64,000 bases of DNA from Homalodisca vitripennis. Its lineage: Eukaryota > Arthropoda > Insecta > Hemiptera > Cicadellidae. Below, piece by piece: positions 12,989 to 24,796 of the stretch (its first letter is position 1; every line of letters starts with the position of its first letter). The DNA is taken from the NCBI RefSeq assembly GCF_021130785.1, contig NW_025778065.1, positions 1 to 64,000 of the forward strand, read 5' to 3'. Under the pieces are notes generated by a model. It had not been told where the DNA came from, did no database searches, and saw nothing but the letters and a program-made list of their open reading frames with translations. Position numbers and translations under genes: made by a program.

Positions 12989-13261
12989 TATATTAGTTTA
13001 CAGGAAACGGTAGTTCGTCTAACTGTACTTGCCACATCAACTCGTAGCTAAAATAATTTGGTTGCACACTACACTTCCTCCCACACTAATTGGTTTGAAA
13101 CTAAAGAAAATTTGTACTGTTAATCTTCGTGATGTTCACTCGCTATTTTGTGATGTTCACCACTCGATCAAAACTGTCCTCGTGTTGTTCGCGCACGTGG
13201 TGTTCACTGTTGATGTCCAGCGGCGATGTACACTCGGAATTTCGCACTAATACTAATTTTC

Positions 13262-13279
13262 CACAAATCCTCGTCGCCA
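13262..13279 (-). promoter_or_regulatory. Primer binding site
   Basis: The element strand reads TGGCGACGAGGATTTGTG, starting two bases after the CACA end of the 5' LTR. It begins with TGG, as required to pair with the CCA end of a tRNA. The cognate tRNA was not identified. Confidence 0.75.
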
Positions 13280-13281
13280 TT

Positions 13282-13620
13282 TGTGATGTTCGTGGCCGGT
13301 GGTAATAATACTGGGTAATAAAATTACACCAATTCAGGAAAAACTATTGTAACTACATCTTGGTCGGGAGGACACGGGTTTCACGGACCGTGGGTAAAAC
13401 TGGACTGGGGAGAACACTCGCTGCTGGAATGGTAAGGTACGTTGGCGGGGAGAAGTGGCGTGACCTCAGTAGCCAATAGGATTTATTCAAACAGTATGGT
13501 CTCATATGACGTCACATACATATAACCGCCAACGGCCAGATCGATAATCAACATTCCTATCTTAACAAATATATTTTAGATAGCTGACTATTTATATTAG
13601 ATTCAGATATGTACACCACA
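13282..13620 (-). repeat. 5' LTR of gypsy element
   Basis: 339-bp direct repeat of 8037-8376. It should carry the promoter that drives the element: a palindromic TGACGTCA (CRE-like) at 13507-13514 and CCAAT boxes are visible. No biochemical start site can be read from the sequence. Confidence 0.95.
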
Positions 13621-13625
13621 CTTTC
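13621..13625. repeat. Target-site duplication (right)
   Basis: CTTTC immediately after the right LTR, identical to 8032-8036. Confidence 0.9.
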
Positions 13626-13678
13626 TACCATCAAGTAGTTTATTATTGTAAATGTTAGGTTTCCCTCCAGTCCCACAT

Positions 13679-13737
13679 CCTCTTAGTGCACTGTCTGGAA
13701 TCTTTCGCTGTCACAAACTTGACTCCTGAAATATGAA
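13679..13737 (-). repeat. Dispersed repeat R1, minus-strand copy
   Basis: The plus strand (CCTCTTAGTGCACTGTCTGG...) matches the reverse complement of 14076-14133 over about 58 bp, with roughly ten mismatches and small indels. Two further copies lie near 42245 and 54171. It contains no ORF. Confidence 0.6.
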
Positions 13738-14083
13738 GTTATATTTTTTTCGCAAAGGCCTAAAGAAAGGTCAGAGGCGAACATGTTATTGATGAAACTC
13801 TTTGCATCATTTTGCCATAAGATACACCTAGACTGCAAAGTATAACGTAATACACGTGAAGACCTATTTCTTTGTTTTCATCAGGTTACTGTGTGTTTTA
13901 GAAGTACGATGGAGAAATTGAGTTTTTTATACACATGTTCTTATGGTAGGAAAGGATGGTTCAATGTGAATGTTGTGTTTAGCTCCAGTTAAACACACTC
14001 TAAACGATGTAAAAAGTTCATTTTGAGCTCTTTCACCTTAAATTTTTTTTAGGATGTTTTCCCACTAACATGACTCCATATTG

Positions 14084-14171
14084 AATTAGGCAAGTCTGTG
14101 ACAGCGTCAGATTCCAGACGCTGCATTAAGAGGTTAACTTGATCTAAACTCAATATTTACGTTGACTAAAC
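14084..14171 (+). repeat. Dispersed repeat R1, reference copy
   Basis: It contains a perfect 7-bp stem, CAGCGTC at 14102-14108 and GACGCTG at 14117-14123, around an 8-base loop. It continues with TAAGAGGTTAACTTGATC and ACGTTGACTAAAC. The inverted partner at 13679-13737 makes a 455-bp inverted pair, but the interior is not complementary, so it may be two independent insertions. Confidence 0.6.
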
Positions 14172-17100
14172 CCTTCCCGTTATTGTTGTGTTAACTACAC
14201 GTTATCTATATAACTATGAGTCGTTGTAATAATATTTTGGTTAAGAGCAGTTGTGATAAGAACCTGAAAATGTCTAATTAAAAATCAGTTTTTAATATTT
14301 CTAATGTTTTAGTTGACGTTGCCTGGCTTGTCCTTAAAACCCTAATGATCCCTACAGGCTACGCTCTAGTATTTCTCTGTTAATTTTAATACTTAAACCG
14401 GCAACTTTCCTTTTATGTTTGAATAGTTCCAATGCACTTTACTCAAAACAAATAATTTTAATTGAAAATCCATGGTAGTTACGCCGCTTTCAAAAGTGAG
14501 AAACCGAACTATATATGTTATTTAATAAATCTCCCTATTAGTTATTGAACCAAATTTTTTTTTTTAAGTTTTTTTCAAATGTCTGATAAAAATTAATGTG
14601 ACCAGAGCACTTTTTATCAGAAGCATCCACCATGTACTATATCTGCTATACACTAAAAAAGTGGAATGGACATGCACATTGATCCTGCAAAGTTCTAGTA
14701 GTAGAATTAGGAAGGTGGGTTGCCGCTATCAACGATTATTTTATTAGAGACACGACAAAATATTAGAGTAGTCTCTACATTGTGACATATTTGTGTTGAG
14801 TAAAACAATTTTTGTACTATGTGCACCAAAATTTACAGCGCTTTTGGACGTCTGTAGCCTTTATTATACATTTTGCTCGTTAATAATTACGTTTGGTGCT
14901 GACAGACTAAGACAATAGTGTAAGCCCCGCAAGGGCTGTAACGTCACTCAAGTTCATTCTACCGTCAGTCAACAGCTAGGCACTTAACACCTTAATTACT
15001 CCGTATTCTTGCACTTACGTACAAATGCTTCCTGAGGAATTGGTAAATAGTATTGATATCTACCTGAATGAAAAAAAAATAATGGTGAATTTTCCAACAT
15101 GTCAGGTACAATATTCTAGTCCATTTGATCACTATTACAAGTTCTATATATTTATTCCTAGAGCAACACTTAGGAGTTCAGTAGGACCAGAGAGTTCCCT
15201 CTACAGTTATTGCAACCACTTGACGCAGAAACACACGCTGAAGAGAATGAAATAGATCCTACTTAGCTCACGCAACTAAAATATATTACACTATTTCATT
15301 ACGTCACATAAGAGCATCCCTATATTATACATGTTAAAACTCAATTTAAATATTATTATTTTATTATTCCACTAACATCCTTATGAAAAATAAACTTTTA
15401 TTGCAATTAAAACTAATAACATTATAGCAATTAAATTTATATTTATAATAATATTAAAGATATCAATAAAATTTTCTGCATAAGAGATGTTGGTTTACTT
15501 TTACTGATTTTATATTGTACGTTTATATTAAATATCACTGGCAATACACAAGACATTATGGATTGTGATACACTAATTAAAATATTTTATATCTATTGAA
15601 GTAATGATATTATTATTACGTGGCCAGTTATATCTAGGGACATCATATTATATATTATTTGTCTGTTACTTTGAAGGCGAACCTTTACTGTATGTTATAT
15701 GGGTTTTGAAATATGTGAAATTATATAATAGCATTAAGATTACTATTATGTAATTTATTCTGTATTAAAATACCAGAAAGTTAATAAAAATCCTTGATTA
15801 TTTTAATAAAAAGAACAATAACTGAATCTATTATTCAAATTTAATACACTCAATGGAATGAATTCAAGTTTAATGAGGCGTTAATGATGGCGATTTATAA
15901 CTTCGTTCATTTTATATCAGGGGGATTAATTTCTGGGTTTGTGTGGTACTGAAAATAATTATTTTATTTGAAGTAAAACATAATAAACAAACTAATTGAT
16001 GAGGGAATGAATGTATCAAATACCAAGGAACAATCAATTTATCTAAATATACGTAAAACTGCAAGATCAAATTAATAAGGGTTAAGTTATTATTTGGAAG
16101 TTATTGCTAAGAATAATTACTGTTTGTTATTGCACAGACACAACACATCACACACAAAAAAATTCACTGTTGAATTTGTAAATGTTAGTTTAATGAACCG
16201 TACAACTCGGACACATCACGCTGGGCACATTCAGCGTACATAATAGACGTGATTTTAACACATGTTTAACCGCTAGCGCCAGAAGTGGAAATTTATTTTT
16301 TGTATGATTAACTGTCCACGAGAAATCTTGAAAAGGAATTGAGTTATAGACTTGACATTTTGTATGCGATTTCAGCCAAGTCTGCCACACAACATATGGT
16401 GTGGTGTACTATTACATCGTATTAACATTCCAACAAAGCAATGTTTGTAATTGCCACCCCTGTCACACCACAGATGTATAATACAGCAATTGTAATACGC
16501 ATATTAACTATTCATTTCTAAGTTGAATAGGAAAGAGTAATTGGTCTTTTACTACTTACTTTGCAGGATACTTTACTTCTAGAATTTGAATAAAAGAGCC
16601 CATTTTCAAGTTTCGGAAAATATAAACATTGACCGAAGCTTTTATTGACAGTGTAAACCAATACTGGTGCCGTTCCAGTGAGTTTTAATGTTTACGCTTA
16701 CATTGTCCAGTAGATTTTATATATATTTACACTTTCTAAAACTAATTTTATTCCCTCCTCTGTTGTTTTAGCTATAAATAAAAAAAGAAAAAACAGGTAG
16801 GTACGTAACGAATGCAAGTTGAAAGTTAAGACTGTACTTGGGCGATCAGGCTGTACTGACATAAGTCAATCGGTTATCTCCTGAGGGATGACGAAAGAAT
16901 CTGTAATAACAATTCCATTCGACGATTCGACTGAGTACATGTTCTATCTTAAGAATTAATTTTCAATTTGCGTATTATTGTCACCACTATAAAGGTCTTT
17001 CTTACAATTTAATAATAATAATTCACCTTTTTAAACTTTATTAGTAGGAAAAAACTTAGTGTAGTAATTTTAAATGCCGTTTATGTCTTGCACTAAATTT

Positions 17101-20100
17101 ATATAGTTGGACTGATTATTTAAAATATTATTTTTAAGAGAGTTACCTAAGGACTGAGCGATTTCACTTTTATAAATTTAATTTTCTTACCACTATTTCC
17201 ATTCTTTGTTTGTATTAACTTAATTATAAAATGTATTACAAAACTTAGAATTACAGCATATATTATATATAATGTTTACTACTAAGAATGTATGTACCAA
17301 TAGACTCAATTTTATTTATCTACAAAAAAATGTATATGATTCCTTTTGATTAACATTATATTTATAAAAGCTTTTAATGAAACAATAGTTTTATTATTAG
17401 TCTCTTATCGGAAAAAGAAATCCGTGATTATCAAGCCAAGTAAGCAATGTATCTACTATAGGATTACTATTTAAATATTTACAATTATACGACCAATATA
17501 ATTACATTACTATGGATTTTAAAATACTTGTTATAAGTAAAATGTTTTAAAATTGTTTGGTTACGTTAAGACATATATACATAAAACAACAAGGTTTACG
17601 GCATGAATCGTCATAGCGACATATGTATGACTTATCGTCAGAGCGGCTTGCCTGGTCGACGGCGTTAGCGGAGCACAATGTGGCGTAATGAGAAAATCTG
17701 GCAAATCTACGAAAGAAAGCAATTTTCTCAGAACTAATGACTGTTCTTAGACAATACATCTTTTATACAAGGATGTTTTCATTTTTATGACCATTAGTAA
17801 ATACTAAAGTTCCCTTTCCATTCAGCACCCATCTAAATTATTTTCCGAACTGTTTCTTTGAATGTATCTTGTAATGTTTTATACATATCCAAATACTGAT
17901 TTTCCTTTCCGAAACTGATAAACATCTTTAAATCTATCAACAACAAACTCGCTAAGAGCGGTGTCACCGAATTGTTGTAAGTAAGTATAGTAACGCTCAA
18001 ATGTACATGTACCATTGGCACTTAAATCAGACTTTCACAAATATGACCGTTACTAGGGTCCCCTCACATGTGGAATGGCTTTCCCTCTCCGCTTGAGGAG
18101 ATTGTTTAGTCTATTAACTTCTATTGAGGCCACTACTGAATGAATTATCCCTTGTGCTCAGTTAAATGTAAATTAATTAATTAAATTTACTAATTTAATT
18201 AACTAACAAAACTTTGTCAACATATTTGTTGTAAAATGTACATATGATGGTCCGAAAAGCCCCACTTATTATTGAAAGGGTCAGATTTAATAGGAACTAC
18301 CAAGCCCTATTACCTTCCCTTGAATAGTTTAAGTGTGTGAAATTTTTAAGCTTGTTGTTGATTAGAAATAACATAAACATGTAAAAAAAAGCCTATGGCA
18401 TTTATAACAAAAGGTTTAAATATATAAAATCCTGAATAAAATTAAACTAGTCTGTCCGTATTATACATTTCTAATTAAATATTTGTTTGAATGTATTTGT
18501 ATTGTGATTACTCATTATCCATTTCAAACTATATTAATTTAAATCATATATGTATTAAAGTTTTCAAGTCAGAAGGCTTATTATATCAAGGGTAAGAGTG
18601 TTGTTTTATAAGCACTTCAAAGTGCTACACTTTTAACAAGGAAGTTAATATCAACAGCTTACTACTTATAAAGCCACTGAAAACTTTACAAAGCACGTTG
18701 CTTATGGACTTTACCTTTCTGTTATTATAAGCAAAACGTAAACACGCCGAACTCTCTACATAAGACAGAACTGTCTTCGTTAACTTAAATAAAACAATCT
18801 GTATTAGCAAATTCCTCATTCATCTATTAAAATGTAAAATATTTTAATTCACTTTTTCAAACTTGTCTCCTCAGTACCTATTTTATATCTATTACGAAAT
18901 TGATTTAAAAAATAAACACTTTTTTTATTAGAAACCTGTTTTTTATAAGTATATTAAAAAACATTTTTTTATCATAGGTCCTAACTGACAGAATATAGCC
19001 AAAGTAATTGACTACATACTATGTCAATAGTCTACATGCTGTCAAAAAATTACATATTTATCTTCATTAATTGTTATATGTGTATCAAACTTACACAATT
19101 TATTACGCCAAATGCCTTAAATTTCCCGTAGAGTGATTAAAAAGTTTTTTATATTTTTGTCTTTAAGGAATATGTTTAAAATTGAAATAAGTTTCAAATA
19201 AAAAATACCCTTCCCATCTGAAACCGATTGAACAAAGTTTAAGAACCAGAGTAAACCTTTGTTGGTGGAACTAATGGAAGTGCTTCTTTAAGTGAGTCGG
19301 GGATTTTCGGTGGAAGATTCGACGCCTCGCCCTCGTCATTAAGAGTAATATCGGTCCTCAAATTTCGATTAGCTTATATCCCTTTATTTATGTTCAACAT
19401 GGAAACTAATAGACCCAAAGCTAACAGTTGAGTTAGCCTGCTAGTGGTTGAGATTAGGAATTTCTGGTCTTCATTGCAGTTTTGAGCCGGCTATTCGTCA
19501 TTAGGATGGAGGTGTAGGTAGTGAGTCTCTCGAGGTGGTTCAGTGTAGAATCCATCGTTCTACCAACCTGAATCTGTATAGGAAATCAGTTCAATTCAGC
19601 TGATAACAGTTCTACCTATGTCTAAAATATTCGTTGTACAATGAGTTAAGGCGGCATATGATCAAGAAAGCTGTGGTATTGGAGTTAAAGAGAGGTACTA
19701 GGAAAATTTCTAATTTAAATAGTTGCAGTAGGAAATTTCAGTTAAATATCAGCACTGTTATTACTGCGAGAATCAGCTGATTATTTATGAAACACATAGG
19801 TGCCTCAATGATGATGATATGCTGCAGACAGCCATAAAATGTTACGATAGAAAACTGGAAGGCCAGTATTCAGTGTCAATAAAAATGAATCATAAAGACA
19901 ATTTGTATTACCAAACAAAATTAATAAAGAAGACAATACCGTTTTATAAGCTGTACAAATTATTTTAATAGTAAAAATTTTAATAAATATTTTCAAATAT
20001 TACTTCAATATGTGGTATTACTTATAGAACTAACTCTAACGTGATCAATATACCATTCAGGTATGATACACCTGAGGTTACTTTTGAAATCCATTGTGTA

Positions 20101-20858
20101 CATTGTATAAAATAAAATAACCTAAAAAATGCCCTCATACAAGACTTGGGCCCCATTTAAAGTGGACCTTCTTTTATGTTTGGTAAATTACTGTTAGTGA
20201 AGGAAAAACTTCAGTATGATGAGCCACATCACCCTGAGCCTGAGCATGATCCTGACTCATCTGAAGAAATAAGTATAGTATAATTGGCCAAGATTTTTCA
20301 AAGTCTATAACTCGCAGGGTTGGAGAATTTGTATCTGCATTTCTATCCGTATGATATGTCTAAACAAAATTACCTTTGGAATAAAATTGTGCGTGAATCT
20401 TCATTTGTAAATAAGTAAAACTGACCTTTCTCTTATTTGCATTTCTCTCTATGGCCTTCACCTAATCCCTAGAGAATATGTTTACATTTTTCTAATTAGT
20501 AACCATAATGGCAACGATAAAATAGCAGAATAAATCAATTTGTAAACAAATTCAATACATCATAAGAGTTTCAACTATGTGACATATTTACACACGTAGC
20601 ATATCTCGACACATAAATAATATTTGTAACTTGGTATATATATTTTTGGCAAGATATTCCTTATATCATGTGGCAATATAATATGTTGAGAGAAATGTAG
20701 TATTTAACTTTAAACTTTAAATCTTGCATGAACCTTCAATTCTAGAAGAACAACTTTTAATATGCGTAAACTCGTTACAAACTTTTTGTATGATTTTATG
20801 TTTATACATACATACATATATATAATACACTACTACACTACAGTACACACACAGTACA

Positions 20859-20861
<3 letters not shown>
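14172..20861. other. Gene-free AT-rich DNA
   Basis: No supportable gene. A slightly GC-richer patch at about 19260-19580 and a short GC hairpin at 14933-14946 (GCCCCGCAAGGGC) stand out, but neither matches a known element. Scattered ORFs of 60-75 codons show no motifs. Confidence 0.55.

Positions 20862-20901
<40 letters not shown>
20862..20901. repeat. (TA)n microsatellite
   Basis: Perfect TA run of 40 bases, preceded by short CA and TACA repeats. Confidence 0.9.
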
Positions 20902-20902
<1 letters not shown>

Positions 20903-20958
20903 GATTCAATGATTATTGAAATTAAATAAGGCTATTGTCATTTATACAATTTAATGTG

Positions 20959-20991
20959 TGTATATATACATGTATATATATTATACATACA

Positions 20992-21034
<43 letters not shown>
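20959..21034. repeat. (TA)n/(TG)n microsatellite
   Basis: A mixed TGTG, TATA and TACA run ending in a long TA tract, 57 bp from the previous one. Confidence 0.85.
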
Positions 21035-21035
<1 letters not shown>

Positions 21036-21971
21036 TTAACAGCATTTAAACAAATACAGTCTTGTCAAGTCATACTAATACCACATACATTTTTTAGTAA
21101 TTAACATACAATGGACAAGAGTAGATATAACTTAATAACCTGCACGTCCATCTATGTAAAAAAGGAAGAAAAATTATCGAAAAACCATCGAGAGAATAAT
21201 ATGTATAGCTTGTGAAATAAATGTAGCAGAAATGATGAATGGTCTCTTATTCTTCGTATAAAGGTTTCCCATGAATAGGGCGTTTCCTACAATGGTTCCA
21301 TACGATACTGTTTCATACAAAGCGTTCTCTGCTCTGAGTATATTCAAAGGTGATACGTTCAATCGGTATATAGTTCAGATGTAAGTTTATTTGTGTGCAT
21401 TGTGCATAACACTGCATAGATGTTGTGTGGCTTTATTCAAGTTGTATACATCTGTCTTGGTCGCTGTTATTATATAAATTAGTGATAGTAAAAATAACAG
21501 CGTCAGTGCATTTAAGTGAACTGAAATATTTTGTTAAAGTAGGTAGAGAACACCCTCGTTGAACGACTTCATGGCTTCACTTTTATTTTGACTAATTGTT
21601 GTTAGTTGATTCTAATTTTTACATCTACTTTCCAGATAGGACAACACCATTTTACTTCTTACGATATTAACGTTTTAAGACTCTACAATAGATAATAACA
21701 TCGTGTGATTTTCTGTATCAAACGCTGTGATGTAGTCAGATAAAAGGAGTAATATAAATATTTTTCACTCTTTAAACGTATTTATTTACATTTTCACTAA
21801 AATCTTACTAAATACTAATGTTATATTAAATTTTGTAAGTATTATACTAAATGTTTCGTTGTAATATAATAAAATAAGTTAGTCAAATCCGAATTAATAC
21901 AATTCACAATTTACAAAAGAAACTATGACGATCATCTTTCTTTTCTCTACATTGATATTTCTATGATTATA
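21035..21971. other. Gene-free AT-rich DNA
   Basis: Nothing supportable. A 62-codon minus-strand ORF at 21174-21362 has no recognisable feature. Confidence 0.55.
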
Positions 21972-21973
21972 TA

Positions 21974-22438
21974 CAGGGTGTAACTGAAATACACCGACAA
22001 ACTTCAGGAGGTTGTTCCTGAGGTCAAAACGAACCAAAAAGTTCCTATAAATGTGTGTCCTAAAATGCATCGTTTTCCGTCTGTCCGTCTGTTTGTGTTT
22101 ATTACATTAAATTTTTTTTCTAAACAACCATTAAAGGTACAAATTTAAAATTTTCAACATATGCTAATCTAGTAAAGATTGTCAATTAAAAAAAAAAAAT
22201 TGAAAAATTTTTACTCAACAAAATTCAAAATGGCGGCTAGTTAAAATCTTTGATGGTGAATTTCTCAAAAACTACTTCCTGTATAAAAAAATTTACTAGA
22301 ATACAAAAAAAAATATAAACTTATTTATAAAGCGAACGGTACCTCATTTTTTGAAATCGCTCAAGAAATAAAAAAGTTATGGCATTTTTCTTAACCTAGT
22401 AACATATCACATTTACAAGTTTTTTTCTTGTTTCAAAA
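21974..22438 (+). repeat. Left terminal inverted repeat
   Basis: Matches the reverse complement of 24797-25255 from CAGGGTGTAACTG at the tip to CTTGTTTCAAAA at the inner end. The few differences are mainly run-length changes and single substitutions. Confidence 0.92.
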
Positions 22439-23317
22439 GTTAATGTAAGTATTTAGGAAGTATAAAAATAAAGCGATATTTTGGGTTACAAAACTTTAAA
22501 CATGATAATTAGTATTAAATTTTAAAAACGACATTGTAACAAGCAATCTACATGACTCAACTTTCATGGTTTTTACAGCTGAATATGTTTTCATGTTGAG
22601 ACACAGCTGATTAGAACAACAATGAATTCAGATAAGTAAGTCGTTTCCTTGTTTATTTTTGACAAGATATGATCTGTTACTTTCACTTGTAGAAACATTA
22701 TTAGTCGATAGTGCTCTTATTCTATTGAAGATGGCAGGTTACCCATTTAGCCATCAAGCTGACATGATATTTATGTATGGAAAAGCTAACGGTAATAGTC
22801 GCCTAGCATCCCGCCTGTATTACGAATCATTTCCAAATCGACAACAACCTACTCATTCAACATTTGCTGCTGTTTTCAACCGACTTCATGAGACTGGCAC
22901 TTTGTTACCTTCTACTGCAGACCGAGGTGTACTGAGACAGCGTAGAACTCCTGATTTGGAAGAAAACATCTTACAGCGAGTAGAGGAAGATCCAGGCGTA
23001 AGTACTAGGCAGTTAGGAGCAATACTCAACGTAGACCACATGACAATATGGCGAGTTCTACATGAGCAGATGTTATATCCGTACCATTATCAGCGTGTAC
23101 AAGCCCTTGGTCAAGCTGAATTTCCATTACGTTTACAGTTTTGCCAATGGTTTTATCAGCAAGCTAACAACCCTGGTTTTACATCATTAGTTGTGTATAC
23201 AGATGAAGCTTGTTTTAATCGAGATGGAATAACCAACTACCACAATATGCATCAATGGGCTGATGAAAACCCACAAGCCATTCATGAAGGGAGACATCAA
23301 CAGCAGTTTAAAAAAAT

Positions 23318-24143
23318 TATGGTTGCCTGTAAAGTGGGTTTTACGGGCGAAGATTTTACGTGACAACGTCTTTTTTCTCGGTAGAATATTTATTGATATG
23401 AATATTATTAAATTGCACAATAGGAACAAGGAATTGAATGAAAATAAGAATTGCACAAATTTTAACTATAGAAATATATTTTGTTTACTAAAACATTGTA
23501 CATAATTTGAAATTAATTAAAATTTGTTATTGTAAATGGTAAAGTTGAATAAAACATTTACTAAAATTGGAATTTGAAATTCTTGCTAAACACAGTTAAA
23601 TTCTAACTCCGCGCGTGGTGATTGGTCGGTTTAGTTCGTTTGTTTGGTCGCACTGTTATGACAGGTTAGAGGTTATAATTTGTTATTTTAAATGTTTGAC
23701 TAGCAATACGCGCTGTTTCTTCTCAATCGACTGAATTACGATTGATTGCAGAATGATTTAAACTAATAATTTACTTAACACTATCAACATTTGTCAATAG
23801 TATGACATAACCTATAAACTCAGTTTCTCAACTTTTGTGTCAATCTAACAATTAATCAATCAATCATAGTTTACGATAATGAAATATCAGTGTACAATTA
23901 TTTACCTTTATTGTTGTAGTTGTTGTAAATGACGAATCTAAGCACTCCACATTTTCACGAATAAACATAGTTATCTGCTTTATCCCGTGCGGCGGACCCA
24001 CAGTTATCTGCTTTATCCCGTGCGTGATCCCGTGCGGATCCCGTGCGGCGGACCCACTGGACGGGCATCGTAACGTTACCGGGCGTTACACTTTTTCATG
24101 AGTGACTCCGAGCCGCAACCTAATTTAAGACGTTGTCACGTCA
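23318..24143. mobile_element. Non-autonomous insert inside the transposase (family unknown)
   Basis: About 825 bp that interrupts the mariner transposase; boundaries are inferred from where coding similarity stops and resumes. Near its ends lie the inverted 15-mers ACGTGACAACGTCTT (23358-23372) and AAGACGTTGTCACGT (24127-24141). The left one is about 40 bp inside the edge, and GGTTGC/GCAACC also occur at 23321 and about 24115. The middle is AT-rich; the right 150 bp is GC-rich with tandem copies. No transposase ORF was seen. The target duplication could not be fixed. The family is not named here. Confidence 0.7.
23969..24056 (+). repeat. Tandem duplication within the insert
   Basis: A segment reading AGTTATCTGCTTTATCCCG with TGCGGCGGACCCAC occurs twice in a row. 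The second copy carries extra ATCCCGTGCG units, giving a GC-rich satellite-like tail. Confidence 0.8.
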
Positions 24144-24796
24144 ATAAATGTTTGGGCAGGCATCATTGGAGACTGTTTATTAGGTCCTTTTGTATTACCT
24201 GACATACTAAATGGTGAAAACTACAGACATTTCTTACAACATGAATTGCCTGAAATTTTAGATGATGTTCCCTTGGGTGTGAGAGAGCACTGTTGGTTCA
24301 TGCATGATGGAGCTCCCGCGCATTTCAGACTAGATGTCAGGCAATTTCTGGACCAAACTTATGGGGAAAGATGGATAGGCAGAGGGGGACCTGTATCATG
24401 GCCGCCTCGGGTGCCAGATCTAAATCCAATCGATTTCTTCCTTTGGGGCCATTTGAAAACTCTAGTTTATGAAAGACCAGTTAATACCAGGGATGACCTT
24501 TTACAGCGTATCACTGCAGCCTGTAACACTGTAAGGAATACACCAGGAATACTTGAAAGAACTCGGCAATCAATGACCAGACGTGTTAATGCATGCATCG
24601 CATCAAATGGAAGGCATATTGAACATATTTTGTTGTAAAGTGATCCCTAATATTTTGAAATAAATGTTGCTCTGTTAAGTTATTCCGTATTTCTTAATAA
24701 TGACAGCTTAAAACTCTTTTGTTTAATGTGAGGTATTTTTGTTTAATGTGAGATATTTTTGTTGAATGTTCTAAACAATTGTAGGCTACTGTAGTT

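Larger units (their letters stand above)
8037..13620 (-). mobile_element. Ty3/gypsy LTR retrotransposon (Mag/K02A2.6 type), full-length but frame-broken
   Basis: A 5584-bp element on the minus strand. What is seen: two near-identical LTRs (8037-8376 and 13282-13620) beginning TGTGG and ending CACA on the element strand. A 5-bp target duplication CTTTC lies at 8032-8036 and 13621-13625. There is a primer binding site next to the 5' LTR and a purine tract next to the 3' LTR. Fragments of gag, protease, RT, RNase H and integrase follow in gypsy order. No envelope-like frame was seen after integrase. From family knowledge, the RNase H and integrase C-terminal motifs resemble Mag/K02A2.6-type elements; the lineage call is by eye. 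The LTRs differ by one substitution and three single-base run-length differences, so the insertion is recent. Confidence 0.95.
22731..24638 (+). pseudogene. DDE transposase, split by an insertion
   Basis: A cut-and-paste transposase. The first half runs from ATG 22731 (MAGYPFSHQADMIF) to about 23317. It has an N-terminal helix-turn-helix region, a second one around STRQLGAILNVDHMTIWRVL, and the first catalytic Asp in VVYTDEACFNRDGI. It then meets foreign sequence giving a short false tail and a stop at 23361-23363. The second half resumes at about 24147 with NVWAGIIGDCLLGP in the same reading frame. It continues with the second Asp in FMHDGAPAHF, then GRGGPVSWPPRVPDLNPIDF with the third Asp, and ends at TAA 24636-24638. 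I count 41 residues between the second and third Asp, hence DD41D-like. The two halves give about 195 and 163 codons, near full length for this class. Frame is kept on both sides, so the insert is the main lesion. Confidence 0.9.

Noticed and set aside
13679..14133. A 455-bp MITE bounded by inverted R1 arms
   Set aside because: The arms are inverted, but no target duplication or matching tips were found and other R1 copies are single, so two insertions are more likely.
22659..22730. Upstream extension of the mariner transposase to a TTG codon
   Set aside because: TTG is not a plausible eukaryotic start; the ATG at 22731 starts the family-like N-terminus.
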